This document shows, piece after piece, positions 9,059-17,950 of a DNA stretch of 64,000 bases. Made by a program: the position numbers and the translations under genes. The notes beneath the pieces were generated by a model, which saw nothing but the letters and a program-made list of their open reading frames with translations, was not told the DNA's origin and made no database searches. Position 1 is the first letter of the stretch; the number at the start of each line of letters is the position of its first letter. This DNA is from Arthrobacter sp. KBS0702 (lineage in GTDB: Bacteria > Actinomycetota > Actinomycetes > Actinomycetales > Micrococcaceae), in contig NZ_CP042172.1 in the NCBI RefSeq assembly GCF_005937985.2, forward strand, positions 2,976,001-3,040,000, written 5' to 3'.

Positions 9059-10291
9059 TTAGACGTCGAAGTCGACGGTGACTTCGGGAGTGGTGGGATG
9101 GGACTGGCAGGTCAGCACGTAGCCCTTGTCCAGTTCATCCTGCTCCAGGGCGTAGTTCTCGTCCATCGTGACCGAGCCGGTGACCACCTTGGCGCGGCAG
9201 GTGCCGCAGACCCCGCCGGCACAGGCGAACGGAACGTCCGGGCGGACCCGCAGCGCCGCGTTCAGGATCGATTCGCGGGCGTGCGTGGGGCTGGCGACCT
9301 CACCCTGGAGGCCGTCGAGCTTGAAGGTGATCTTGTACGTGGCCTGAGACTCGTCCACCACCACCGGACGGCCGGCGTTGCCCTCGGGGCGGTCCGGCTT
9401 GCCGGTGGTGAACAGTTCGAAGCGGATGTGGTCCGGATCGACGCCGCGCGCCGCCAGGGTGTCACGGCACAGCTGGACCAGTTCGAACGGGCCGCACAGG
9501 AACCACTCGTCGACGTCGTCGGCGTGGATGGCGGTCCCCAGCAGGGACTGCAGCTTCTCCGCGTCGATCCGGCCGCTGAGCAGCGGCGCGATGCGCTGTT
9601 CGCGGGAAAGCACATGGTGCAGGGCGAGCCGGGACGGGTACTTGTCCTTCAGGTCGGCAAGCTCCTCGAGGAACATGACATCCATGGCGGCCTTGTTGGC
9701 GTAGATCAGGTCGAAGCGGGTGTCCGGATGCGCCGCGAGCAGGGTGCGGGCAATCGCGATGACCGGGGTGATGCCGGAGCCGGCCGCGATCGCGACGAAG
9801 GAGCCGGGCTCCCCCGCCATTGCGTTGGCCATCTCCTCCGGGTGGTTCATCGAGTTCATCAGGTTCTGCTCTTTGCCGTCCCGGCCGTGCTTGGACACGA
9901 AGGCGCCCATCGGGCTCATCACGTCCAGGACGTCGCCGGCCTTGAGTTCAGCGTTCGCCCAGGTCGAGAACACGCCGCCCAGGTCCTTTTTGATGGCGAC
10001 ACGGATTTCGCTGCTGCCGTCGGCGAAGCTGCGCGGCTCCGCGCAGATCGAGTAGCTGCGGCGGACTTCCTTCGGCTCGCCCGACTCATCCGGCAAGGTG
10101 GTGCGTAGCGCGACGTACTGGCCCGGCAGGTAGTCGAACTGTCCCGCCAGCTCGGCCGGGACGCCGAAGGTGACCTCGATCGCGTCGTCGGTGAGGCGGC
10201 GGACCTCGTCCACCGCCAGTGCGTGGAAGGACGCGCGACGGCGGCCGGTGGCTGCAGCCGTTTCAGCGGCGGTCTGGCGGACAACAGTCAT
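9059..10291 (-). CDS. paaE: Phenylacetyl-CoA epoxidase, reductase subunit PaaE
   Basis: A 410-residue NAD(P)H-dependent flavin/iron-sulfur reductase. A ferredoxin-reductase-type FAD domain (RRSYSICA binding motif) is followed by an NAD-binding domain (AAGSGITPVIAIARTLL) and a C-terminal plant-type [2Fe-2S] domain with CAGGVCGTC and a distant final Cys in LTCQSHP. It passes electrons to the diiron centre of PaaA. The length is about 50 residues above the E. coli protein, mostly in the N-terminus and the first domain. It follows paaD by 15 bases. Confidence 0.92.
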   Translation of the reverse strand: MTVVRQTAAETAAATGRRRASFHALAVDEVRRLTDDAIEVTFGVPAELAGQFDYLPGQYVALRTTLPDESGEPKEVRRSYSICAEPRSFADGSSEIRVAIKKDLGGVFSTWANAELKAGDVLDVMSPMGAFVSKHGRDGKEQNLMNSMNHPEEMANAMAGEPGSFVAIAAGSGITPVIAIARTLLAAHPDTRFDLIYANKAAMDVMFLEELADLKDKYPSRLALHHVLSREQRIAPLLSGRIDAEKLQSLLGTAIHADDVDEWFLCGPFELVQLCRDTLAARGVDPDHIRFELFTTGKPDRPEGNAGRPVVVDESQATYKITFKLDGLQGEVASPTHARESILNAALRVRPDVPFACAGGVCGTCRAKVVTGSVTMDENYALEQDELDKGYVLTCQSHPTTPEVTVDFDV

Positions 10292-10306
10292 GGGAGCACC
10301 TGTTCC

Positions 10307-10831
10307 TTACAAAACTTTGAAGTAGTCGAACGGTTCCTTGCACTCCTGGCAGACGTAGAGCGCCTTGCAGGAGGTGGAACCAAAGCGGGTGAGTTCCTTG
10401 GTGTTCAGCGACGAACACTGGGGGCACTTGACGGCGAGGGACAGCCGGACCGGACCGGCGTGCCGCATCGCGTTGGAATGGCCGGAGGGCGGCGCGATGC
10501 CGTATTCCTGCAACTTCGCCTTACCGGACTCGCTCATCCAGTCCGTGGTCCAGGCCGGGGACAGCACCAGTTCGACGCGGACGTGCGGGTAGCCAGCTTC
10601 ATGGAAGGCCGTGGTGAGGTCGTCGCGGATGGCGTCCATGGCCGGGCAGCCGGAGTAGGTCGGCGTGATGGTGACCTGCACGGCGGGCACCGGGCCGCCG
10701 TCGTCGAACAACTGGACGTTCCGGAGAATCCCCAGGTCCGCAACTGTGAGGACGGGGATTTCCGGATCGCAGACCGTGGCCGCGATGTCCCAGGCCATCT
10801 GCTCGGCCGTTTTGGTGTCCATCTCCGGCAT
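10307..10831 (-). CDS. paaD: Phenylacetyl-CoA epoxidase maturation protein PaaD
   Basis: A 174-residue protein of the MIP18/DUF59 type. The N-terminal DUF59 domain has DPEIPVLTVADLGILR and VTITPTYSGCPAMDAI. A C-terminal zinc-ribbon-like part carries CPQCSS and CQEC. PaaD is needed for an active epoxidase and is thought to act in iron-centre assembly. It begins two bases after the paaC stop would be passed on the opposite side: paaC ends at 10834, paaD starts at 10831, so they are tightly packed. Confidence 0.92.
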   Translation of the reverse strand: MPEMDTKTAEQMAWDIAATVCDPEIPVLTVADLGILRNVQLFDDGGPVPAVQVTITPTYSGCPAMDAIRDDLTTAFHEAGYPHVRVELVLSPAWTTDWMSESGKAKLQEYGIAPPSGHSNAMRHAGPVRLSLAVKCPQCSSLNTKELTRFGSTSCKALYVCQECKEPFDYFKVL

Positions 10832-10833
10832 GG

Positions 10834-11793
10834 TTACCAGCTCGCTCCGGGGAACTCGCGCGCCAGCACCTGCATCTCGGCCAGCAGGTAGCCAAGGTGC
10901 TCCGAGTGGAGTCCGCGGCGTCCGCCGCCCGGGGCGGGCTGGACGTGCGGAACGTCGAGTTCTGCCGCGGCGAGGACCTCGCCGGTAAGCCGGTCGAAAT
11001 CGGCGCGCAGGCTGGAGGGCTGGACCGCGGCGCCGGACTCGCTGAGGCGGCCGGTGAGCTCGTCGTCGCGGAACAGTTCCTCGACGTAGGGCCAGATGAC
11101 CTGGAGCCCGTGGATCATTTTCTCGCGGGACTCATCCGTGCCGAGCGCCAGGCGCTGCACCCACTGCGCGCTGTGGTCGCGGTGGTAATCCACTTCCTTG
11201 ACGGCCTTGGCGGCGATGCCGGCAAGGGTGGTGTCCGTGGATTCGGTGAGCCGGCGGTACAGCTCGAACTGGTAGTAGCTCACCACGAACTGGCGGGCGA
11301 TGGTGACCGCAAAGTCGCCGTTGGGGATCTCGAAGATCTCGACGGACCGGAACTCGTGCTCCCGGCGGAAATAGGCGAGGTCATCCTCGCTGCGTCCGTC
11401 CAGGCCCCCGGCGTAACTGAGGAAGGACCGGGCATGGCCCAGCTGGTCCAGCGCGATGTTGCCGAGGGCGATGTCCTCTTCAAGCTCCGGGGCACGGGAG
11501 ATCCAGTGTCCAAGGCGCTGCGCGAGGACCAGGGCGTCGTCGCCCAGGCGCAGCGCGAACTCGGCGACGTCCTCGCTGGGCTTGGCGGTGCCGCGGCTGA
11601 CGGCCAAGGCGATGTCCTCCGGCCGGAGGGCGTTGCCCGGGGTGATTCGGGTGGCGCTGGCCGTGGCCTCGCCGCTCCCGCTCGTGCCCTGTACGCCGAC
11701 GGAGATGTCACCGTGGCCGCCCGTTTCTTCCACGTGGCCGGCTGTTTCTTCCGCGGGTGCGGTGGTCTGGGTGGCTGCTTCGGGGGCGCTCAC
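10834..11793 (-). CDS. paaC: Phenylacetyl-CoA epoxidase, structural subunit PaaC
   Basis: A 319-residue ferritin-like subunit paired with PaaA. The family core starts near residue 76 at VAEFALRLGDDALVLAQRLG and continues with LGNIALDQLGHARSFLSYA, the PNGDFAVTIARQ stretch and the C-terminal GLHSEHLGYLLAEMQ. The start is GTG at 11793, overlapping the paaB stop by four bases (GTGA). The first 75 residues are a low-complexity Ala/Thr/Gly/Glu extension that the E. coli protein lacks. A later start inside it is possible, but no ATG is available there. Confidence 0.9.
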   Translation of the reverse strand: MSAPEAATQTTAPAEETAGHVEETGGHGDISVGVQGTSGSGEATASATRITPGNALRPEDIALAVSRGTAKPSEDVAEFALRLGDDALVLAQRLGHWISRAPELEEDIALGNIALDQLGHARSFLSYAGGLDGRSEDDLAYFRREHEFRSVEIFEIPNGDFAVTIARQFVVSYYQFELYRRLTESTDTTLAGIAAKAVKEVDYHRDHSAQWVQRLALGTDESREKMIHGLQVIWPYVEELFRDDELTGRLSESGAAVQPSSLRADFDRLTGEVLAAAELDVPHVQPAPGGGRRGLHSEHLGYLLAEMQVLAREFPGASW

Positions 11794-12095
11794 AGGTGCT
11801 TCACACCCTCGCTCTTGGTGTAGTACGTCGCGTGCCGGTAGTCCTTGCCCTGCGGCGACTCGAAGAAGGCACCCTTGGCGTCCGGGTCGGACGAGGCGAT
11901 GGCGTCCGCGGGGACGACCCAGATGGACACCCCCTCGTTGCGGCGGGTGTAGAGGTCGCGGGCGTTGCGCAAGGCCATGGCCGCGTCGGGCGCGTGCAGG
12001 GAGCCGGCGTGGACGTGGGAAAGGCCTCGGCTGGAGCGGACAAAGACCTCCCAGATGGGCCAGACGTTGCCTGCGTGCGGTTCGGGGGTTGTCAT
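11790..12095 (-). CDS. paaB: Phenylacetyl-CoA epoxidase subunit PaaB
   Basis: A 101-residue small subunit matching the normal PaaB length. Recognisable blocks are [40 protein letters not shown] and the C-terminal [11 protein letters not shown]. PaaB bridges PaaAC heterodimers in the epoxidase complex. It overlaps paaA upstream and paaC downstream by four bases each, so all three are translationally coupled. Confidence 0.95.
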   Translation of the reverse strand: MTTPEPHAGNVWPIWEVFVRSSRGLSHVHAGSLHAPDAAMALRNARDLYTRRNEGVSIWVVPADAIASSDPDAKGAFFESPQGKDYRHATYYTKSEGVKHL

Positions 12096-13123
12096 GCTGC
12101 GGATTCCTTCTCTGCTTGCTTTTTGGCCTGCTTTTCCGCGTAGGCCGCAGCGGCTTCGCGCACCCAGGCGCCGTTGTTGTGGGCTTCGCGGCGCCGTTCC
12201 AGGCGCTGGGCGTTGCAGGGGCCGCGGCCGGCGAGGACTTCGTGAAACTCATCCCAGTCCAGCGGTCCGTGCTCCCACTTGCGGGTTTCCTCGTTGAAGC
12301 GGATGTCCTTGTCCGGCAGCGTCAGTTCCAAGACCTTGACCTGCTCCATCATCATTCCGACGAAGCGGTTGCGGAGCTCGTCATTGCTGAAGCGCTTGAT
12401 GTTCCACGCCATGGACTGCTTGGAGTTGGGCGAATCGTCATCCGGTGGGCCGAACATCATCAGGGCCGGGGCATACCACCGGTTCACGGCGTCCTGGGCC
12501 ATCTGCTTCTGCTCCGGCGTGCCGTGCGAGAGTTCGAGCAGGATCTCGAAGCCCTGGCGCTGGTGGAAGGATTCTTCTTTGCAGACGCGGACCATGGCGC
12601 GGCCGTAGGGGCCGAAGGAGGCGCGGCAGAGCGGCACCTGGTTGGCGATCGCGGCGCCGTCGACCATCCAACCGATGGCACCCATGTCTGCCCAGGTGCG
12701 GGCGGGGTAGTTGAAGATGGAGGAGTACTTGGCCTTGCCGTCCATCAGGTCCTGCATCATCGCATCGCGCGGCTGGCCGAGGGTTTCGGCGGCGGAGTAC
12801 AGGTACAGTCCGTGGCCTGCCTCATCCTGGACCTTGGCCATCAGGATGGCCTTGCGCTTGAGGCTCGGGGCGCGGGAGATCCAGTTGGCTTCGGGCTGCA
12901 TGCCGATGATCTCCGAGTGGGCGTGCTGCGAGATCTGGCGCAGCAGGGTCTTGCGGTACGCCGGCGGCATCCAGTCACGGGGTTCGATCCGCGAATCCTC
13001 CGCCATGACCTTGTCGAAATACGCCTGGCCCTCGGCATCACGCCGCGCCGCGTCCTCGGGGCTCATTTCATGCCGTGCCGACGATGGCCCGACGGGCACT
13101 GACTGCAGGGTCTGCGATGCCAT
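12092..13123 (-). CDS. paaA: Phenylacetyl-CoA epoxidase catalytic subunit PaaA
   Basis: A 343-residue diiron oxygenase subunit that epoxidises the ring of phenylacetyl-CoA. The helical core begins after about 60 residues; metal-binding carboxylate/His positions fall in [25 protein letters not shown] and [16 protein letters not shown]. The [22 protein letters not shown] block near the C-terminus is typical. It is the first gene of paaABCDE(G). A PaaR-type palindrome lies at 13152-13170, 29 bases upstream of the start, so control by the TetR regulator at 27401 is likely. Confidence 0.95.
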   Translation of the reverse strand: MASQTLQSVPVGPSSARHEMSPEDAARRDAEGQAYFDKVMAEDSRIEPRDWMPPAYRKTLLRQISQHAHSEIIGMQPEANWISRAPSLKRKAILMAKVQDEAGHGLYLYSAAETLGQPRDAMMQDLMDGKAKYSSIFNYPARTWADMGAIGWMVDGAAIANQVPLCRASFGPYGRAMVRVCKEESFHQRQGFEILLELSHGTPEQKQMAQDAVNRWYAPALMMFGPPDDDSPNSKQSMAWNIKRFSNDELRNRFVGMMMEQVKVLELTLPDKDIRFNEETRKWEHGPLDWDEFHEVLAGRGPCNAQRLERRREAHNNGAWVREAAAAYAEKQAKKQAEKESAA

Positions 13124-13151
13124 GGTTGCTCCTATGCGTTTCCGATAAATA

Positions 13152-13170
13152 ATTACCGACCGTTCGTTCA
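13152..13170. promoter_or_regulatory. PaaR-type operator upstream of paaA
   Basis: The site reads TTACCGACCGTTCGTT with flanks and is nearly identical to sites at 25433, 27372, 32858 and 37827, all next to paa promoters. It sits just upstream of the paaA start and probably overlaps its promoter. The assignment to the TetR protein at 27401 is inferred from co-occurrence. Confidence 0.75.
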
Positions 13171-13327
13171 GGATATGCGGAAGGCGGGAAAGGAGTCAAG
13201 CACCGGGAACGCCCGGGATTCCCTCGATTCGCCGATGCCGGGTGGTATTCTCTGGATCACGCCGCCGCCTGCAGCGCAACCGCCCCGGGGGTATGTGCCG
13301 GAAGCTGCACAGACCACAAGGAAACGC

Positions 13328-14449
13328 ATGCCGAATCGTTTCGAAGTTGACAGTGATCCGGGGCCGGCACGCGCAACGCGGCAGGCGCTGGCTGATCGGC
13401 CGGAACATCCCGGGCCTGCGCCCCGCAGGAAGCGCCGCCGGCGCAAGGTGCTCGTCGCCGTCCTGGTCCTCCTGCTACTGGGCTCCGGCGCTGTCGGGGC
13501 CTACCTCTATTCCCTGGCGCAGATATACGACACCCAGACCATCAAGATCGAAAACGCCTTCCCCCCGGACTCCCTCCGCGTCGCTCCCCCGGCCGTCCCC
13601 GCCGGCGCGGAACGGCCGATGAACATCCTGCTGATGGGAAGCGACAGCCGCGATAAGTCCCAGGGAGGGGCCTCGGCCAAGGCGGCCGCCGGCATGGCGT
13701 CCAATCAGCGGTCCGACACGCTGATGCTGTTGCACGTCCCCTCGGACCGCAGCCAGGTCTACAGCATCTCGCTGATGCGCGATCTCTGGGTGGATATCCC
13801 GGACCACGGGAAGGCCAAGATCAACGCCGCGCTGGCCTTCGGCGGGGTTCCGCTGATGGTCCGGACCGTCGAAGACCTGCTCCAGCAGCGGATAGACCAC
13901 GTGGTGAGCATCGATTTCGAGGGATTCAAGGGCCTCACCGACGCCCTCGGCGGCGTCGAAGTGGACGTGAAGGTGCCCTTCACCGCGGACCGCGACCGCA
14001 ACTACGTCTTCACCGCGGGCAAGAACACGCTCAACGGCGCCCAAGCCCTGGCCTTCGTCCGCGAGCGTTACGCCTTCGCCGACGGCGACTACCAGCGGGT
14101 GCGCAACCAGCAGACGTTCCTGCGTGCCGTTATCGCGAAGACGTTCAACGGCGGCACGCTCGGGAACCCGGTCACCCTGCACAATGTGCTTAGCGCCGTG
14201 TCCCCGTACCTCAGCGTGGCTCCCGGATTGGACTCCGTCGAGGTGGCGCGCCTGGCGTTCAGCCTCCGCAATGTCCGGGGCGAGGACGCCGTCTTCTTCA
14301 CGCTGCCCACGGCCGGCGTCGGCACCTCCGCGGACGGGCAGTCGATTGTCGTCCCGGACCTCGGCGCCATCGAGGAGATCAAGGCCGCACTGACCGCGGA
14401 CAAACTCCGCGACTACGCGGCCGCCAAGAAATTCGGCAACGGCAACTAG
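13328..14449 (+). CDS. LytR-CpsA-Psr (LCP) family wall polymer ligase
   Basis: A 373-residue type II membrane protein. An Arg/Lys-rich cytoplasmic tail (RRKRRRRK near residue 37) leads into one transmembrane helix (LVAVLVLLLLGSGAVGAYLY), then an extracytoplasmic LCP domain. LCP landmarks are MNILLMGSDSRD, RSDTLMLLHV, SLMRDLWVDIP, GFKGLTDALGGVEVDV and FVRERYAFADGDYQRVRNQQ. LCP enzymes attach polyprenyl-linked glycopolymers to peptidoglycan. The start at 13328 has AAGGAAA upstream; the frame is open to 13175 but the extra 51 residues lack a binding site. Ten bases separate it from a paralogue. Confidence 0.88.
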   Translation: MPNRFEVDSDPGPARATRQALADRPEHPGPAPRRKRRRRKVLVAVLVLLLLGSGAVGAYLYSLAQIYDTQTIKIENAFPPDSLRVAPPAVPAGAERPMNILLMGSDSRDKSQGGASAKAAAGMASNQRSDTLMLLHVPSDRSQVYSISLMRDLWVDIPDHGKAKINAALAFGGVPLMVRTVEDLLQQRIDHVVSIDFEGFKGLTDALGGVEVDVKVPFTADRDRNYVFTAGKNTLNGAQALAFVRERYAFADGDYQRVRNQQTFLRAVIAKTFNGGTLGNPVTLHNVLSAVSPYLSVAPGLDSVEVARLAFSLRNVRGEDAVFFTLPTAGVGTSADGQSIVVPDLGAIEEIKAALTADKLRDYAAAKKFGNGN

Positions 14450-14458
14450 GGGGACTCC

Positions 14459-15550
14459 ATGACTCAGGTACCGCCGGCCCCGCAGGGGCCCGAGGAACAG
14501 CCCCTCCCGGCTGCGGCGGGGTGGACCCGGCGGCGCAAGCTGGCGACGGCCGCGGCCGCCGCCGTGGCAGTCCTCGCCGTCGTCATCACGGCCGTCGTCC
14601 TGTCGCTGCCCAAGCCCGAGTCTGCGGCCCCGTCCCCGGCGGCGACTCCCGCGGCCCCCGCCCCCACGCCAACACCGACCCCGACGCCGACGCCCACGCC
14701 GACGCCCACGCCCGAACCGGCGCCGACGGACCTGAACATCCTGCTGGTGGGCAGTGACAGCCGCGTCAACGCGCGGGGCGAGGCCGCCGCCGGCAACGCC
14801 TCCGACCAGCGCGGTGACGCCCTGATCTTCATCCATCTCCCGGCCGACCGGCAGAGCGTCTACGGCATCTCGATCATGCGCGATCTGTGGGTGGACATCC
14901 CCGGCTTCGGCGCCGGGAAAATCAACTCCGCCCTGGAGCTTGGCGGAATACCCCTGATGACCACCACGGTGGGAACCCTGCTGGGTCAGCCGATCCAGCA
15001 CGCGGTCATGCTCGACTTCGAGGGTTTCGCCGGCCTGACCGACGCCGTCAACGGCATCGACGTCGATGTCAAAGTACCGTTTACCTCCACGCTGGAGTCC
15101 GGCCACTATTTCGCGCCGGGCGTGAACAAACTCAACGGCGCCCAGGCGCTGGATTTCGTCCGTGAGCGCAAGGCGTTCTCCGACGGCGACTACCAGCGGG
15201 TCCGGAACCAGCAGACCTTCCTCAAGGCCGTACTCGCCAAGGCCGTGGGCAGCGGCGTCCTGGTCGACCGTGCGACCGCGCATGCGTTCGTCACCGGCGT
15301 GCTGCCGCACGTTTCGGTGACTCCGGGGCTGACCCCGGAAACCCTGGAACGCCTCGCCTTCAGCCTGCGCAGCGTGCCGGCCGGCAACGGGGTGTTTTTC
15401 ACGCTTCCGACGGCGGGCATCGGCACCAGCGCGGACGGCCAGTCGATTGTGCTGCAGGATCGTGCCGCCACCGCCGAGGTGGCCGCGGCGCTGGCATCCG
15501 GCGGGCTCGGCAACTACGTGGGATCCCACCACCTGCAGAACGGAAACTAA
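14459..15550 (+). CDS. LytR-CpsA-Psr (LCP) family protein, second copy
   Basis: A 363-residue paralogue of the preceding gene, with a membrane helix near residues 30-50 (AAAAVAVLAVVITAVVLSL) and the LCP domain from LNILLVGSDSRVN, RGDALIFIHL, SIMRDLWVDIP, GFAGLTDAVNGIDVDV and FVRERKAFSDGDYQRVRNQQ. Between helix and domain is a Pro/Thr dipeptide tract of about 20 residues, a likely rigid wall spacer. GGGGGA precedes the ATG. The tandem arrangement suggests a recent duplication and probable co-transcription. Confidence 0.88.
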   Translation: MTQVPPAPQGPEEQPLPAAAGWTRRRKLATAAAAAVAVLAVVITAVVLSLPKPESAAPSPAATPAAPAPTPTPTPTPTPTPTPTPEPAPTDLNILLVGSDSRVNARGEAAAGNASDQRGDALIFIHLPADRQSVYGISIMRDLWVDIPGFGAGKINSALELGGIPLMTTTVGTLLGQPIQHAVMLDFEGFAGLTDAVNGIDVDVKVPFTSTLESGHYFAPGVNKLNGAQALDFVRERKAFSDGDYQRVRNQQTFLKAVLAKAVGSGVLVDRATAHAFVTGVLPHVSVTPGLTPETLERLAFSLRSVPAGNGVFFTLPTAGIGTSADGQSIVLQDRAATAEVAAALASGGLGNYVGSHHLQNGN

Positions 15551-15611
15551 AGGCACGCCCGGCCCGGCCTGCGGGTCCGGTTCCGCCCCTGCCCGGCGGT
15601 AGATTGGGTCC

Positions 15612-17828
15612 ATGACGCAGACTCCCGTGCAGCCCTCCCCGCAGCCCCCCGTCGCCAAAAAGGTCCCCGCCCCGCGGACCCACCACGGTGACGTCTTTGA
15701 GGACAACTACGAGTGGCTGCGGGACAAGGAATCCGCCGAGGTTGTGGACCTGCTGAAGGCCGAAAACGCCTACCAGGAGGCAGTCACCGCCCATCAGGAA
15801 CCGCTGCGCGAGGCCATCTTCCAGGAAATCAAGGGACGCACCCAGGAGACTGATCTCTCCGTGCCGAACCGCAAGGACGGCTGGTGGTACTACACCCGCT
15901 CCGTCGAGGGGAAGGAGTATGGCATCCAGTGCCGCGTCCGCGCGCAGGACAGCGGCGACCGGGTGGCGGACTGGACGCCGCCCGCCGTCGAGGTCGGCGT
16001 CGACATTCCCGGCGAGGAAGTCCTCCTGGACGGCAATGTGGAAGCCGAGGGCAAGCCCTTCTTCGCCGTCGGCGGCTCCGCGGTGACCATCGACGGGAAC
16101 CTGTATGCCTATGCGGTGGACAATGCCGGCGACGAACGGTTCACCCTGCGCATCAAGGACCTCCGCACCGGCGAGCTGCTCCCGGATGTGATCGAGAATG
16201 TCTTCTACGGCATCTCCTTCTCCCCCGACGGCGGCCGGATCTTCTACACCGTGGTGGACGCGTCCTGGCGCCCGTACCAGGTGAAGGCCCACGTCCTGGG
16301 CACCCCCGTCAGCGAGGACGAGGTGATCTACCAGGAGGACGACGTCGCCATGTGGCTGGGCTTCGAGCTCTCCGCGGACCGGCGGCACCTGGTCCTGGGC
16401 ATCGGCTGCTCCGAGTTCAGCGAGACCCGGCTGCTGCGCTTCGACGCTCCCGACGCCGGGCTGACTACTGTGGTTTCCCGCGACGAGCGCATCCTCTACG
16501 AGGCCGAACCGTTCCTGCTGGCCGGCCCGGACGGGGTCGCGGCCGAAACCATCCTGCTGACCCACAACAAGGACGCCATCAACTCGATGGTCTCACTCGT
16601 GGACCCTGCGGAGCTCGCCAAGCCGGCTGCCGAGCAGCACTGGCGGACCGTCGTCGCGCACTCCGACCAGGTACGGGTCAACGGCGCCGGGGTCACGTCC
16701 ACCCACCTGGTGCTGTCCATCCGCAAGGACACGATCGAACGCGTGCAGGTCCTGCCGCTGGCCGGACTCGGCACCGCGGACCAGGGCGCCCCGGTGGAGC
16801 CGGCCTTCGACGAGGAGCTGTACACGGCCGGGGTGGCCGGCTCCGATTACGAGGCTCCCGTGATCCGGATGGGCTACACCTCCTACTTCACGCCGTCGCG
16901 CGTCTACGACTTCGTGCTCCCGACGGCGGAGCAGCCCGCCGGTGAGCTGCTGCTGCGCAAGGAGAGCCCGGTGCTGGGCGGCTACTCGGCCGCCGACTAT
17001 GTCGCGACCCGGGAGTGGGCGGTCGCTTCCGACGGCACCCGGATCCCGCTCTCGGTGCTCCGGCACGCCTCGGTGGCGCGCGATTCGACTGCCGCCGGCC
17101 TGGTGTACGGCTACGGCTCCTACGAGCTGAGCATGGATCCGGGCTTCGGCATTCCGCGGCTCTCGCTGCTGGACCGCGGCATCGTGTTTGTGATCGCCCA
17201 CGTCCGCGGCGGCGGCGAACTCGGCCGGCACTGGTACGACGACGGCAAGAAGCTGCACAAGAAGAACACCTTCACCGACTTCATTGCGGCCACCGACTGG
17301 CTCGCGGGATCCGGCTGGGTGGACCCGGCCCGGATCGCCGCGATGGGCGGCTCCGCCGGCGGCCTGCTGATGGGCGCTGTGGCCAACCTGGCACCGGAGA
17401 AGTACGCGGCGATTGTCGCGGCCGTGCCGTTCGTGGACGCCCTGACTACCATCCTTGACCCGGACCTGCCGCTCTCCGCGCTGGAATGGGAGGAATGGGG
17501 CAACCCGATCACGGACCCGGAGGTGTACGCCTACATGAAGTCCTACACGCCGTACGAGAACGTCCGTGCGGCGGCGTACCCCAAGATCGCGGCCGTCACC
17601 TCGTTCAACGACACCCGGGTGCTCTATGTGGAGCCAGCCAAGTGGGTGCAGCGGCTGCGCGAGGTGAACACCGGCAGCGAGCCGATCGTGATGAAGATCG
17701 AAATGGAGGGCGGCCACGGCGGCGCTTCCGGCCGCTACGTGCAGTGGAAGGAGCGCGCCTGGGACTACGCCTTCGTCGCGGACTCCCTCGGCGCCACGGA
17801 GCTGCTGCCGGGCGCCGGGCTGAAATAG
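15612..17828 (+). CDS. ptrB: Oligopeptidase B / prolyl oligopeptidase family (S9A) serine peptidase
   Basis: A 738-residue cytosolic peptidase. The N-terminal half is the seven-bladed propeller domain, starting with the usual PPVAKKVPAPRTHHGD and YEWLRDKES. The C-terminal alpha/beta hydrolase domain has the nucleophile motif GGSAGG (Ser581), the family stretch HVRGGGELGRHWYDDGK, the Asp region SFNDTRVLYVEPAKW and the His in GGHGG. Oligopeptidase B cleaves short peptides after basic residues. Length and motifs are complete. It stands as a single gene between the LCP pair and the repeat-protein/M50 unit. Confidence 0.9.
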   Translation: MTQTPVQPSPQPPVAKKVPAPRTHHGDVFEDNYEWLRDKESAEVVDLLKAENAYQEAVTAHQEPLREAIFQEIKGRTQETDLSVPNRKDGWWYYTRSVEGKEYGIQCRVRAQDSGDRVADWTPPAVEVGVDIPGEEVLLDGNVEAEGKPFFAVGGSAVTIDGNLYAYAVDNAGDERFTLRIKDLRTGELLPDVIENVFYGISFSPDGGRIFYTVVDASWRPYQVKAHVLGTPVSEDEVIYQEDDVAMWLGFELSADRRHLVLGIGCSEFSETRLLRFDAPDAGLTTVVSRDERILYEAEPFLLAGPDGVAAETILLTHNKDAINSMVSLVDPAELAKPAAEQHWRTVVAHSDQVRVNGAGVTSTHLVLSIRKDTIERVQVLPLAGLGTADQGAPVEPAFDEELYTAGVAGSDYEAPVIRMGYTSYFTPSRVYDFVLPTAEQPAGELLLRKESPVLGGYSAADYVATREWAVASDGTRIPLSVLRHASVARDSTAAGLVYGYGSYELSMDPGFGIPRLSLLDRGIVFVIAHVRGGGELGRHWYDDGKKLHKKNTFTDFIAATDWLAGSGWVDPARIAAMGGSAGGLLMGAVANLAPEKYAAIVAAVPFVDALTTILDPDLPLSALEWEEWGNPITDPEVYAYMKSYTPYENVRAAAYPKIAAVTSFNDTRVLYVEPAKWVQRLREVNTGSEPIVMKIEMEGGHGGASGRYVQWKERAWDYAFVADSLGATELLPGAGLK

Positions 17829-17950
17829 CCCGAACCGGCCGGGTGGTGTCAATATTTGATCATCATGCTTACTATTGAGCGTCACGTTGGCACGTCGGAA
17901 GAGAAACTGCTCACTGGGGGCAGCAGAAACGGTGCCGGAAACAGGAGTCA

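Noticed and set aside
10834..12252. A 472-codon frame extending paaC upstream through paaB into paaA
   Set aside because: The part before 11793 is a shadow of paaB and paaA; the GTG overlapping the paaB stop is the likely start.
13475..15706. Minus-strand open frame of 743 codons opposite both LCP genes
   Set aside because: The plus-strand LCP domains are unmistakable; the antisense frame has shadow composition and no ribosome binding site.
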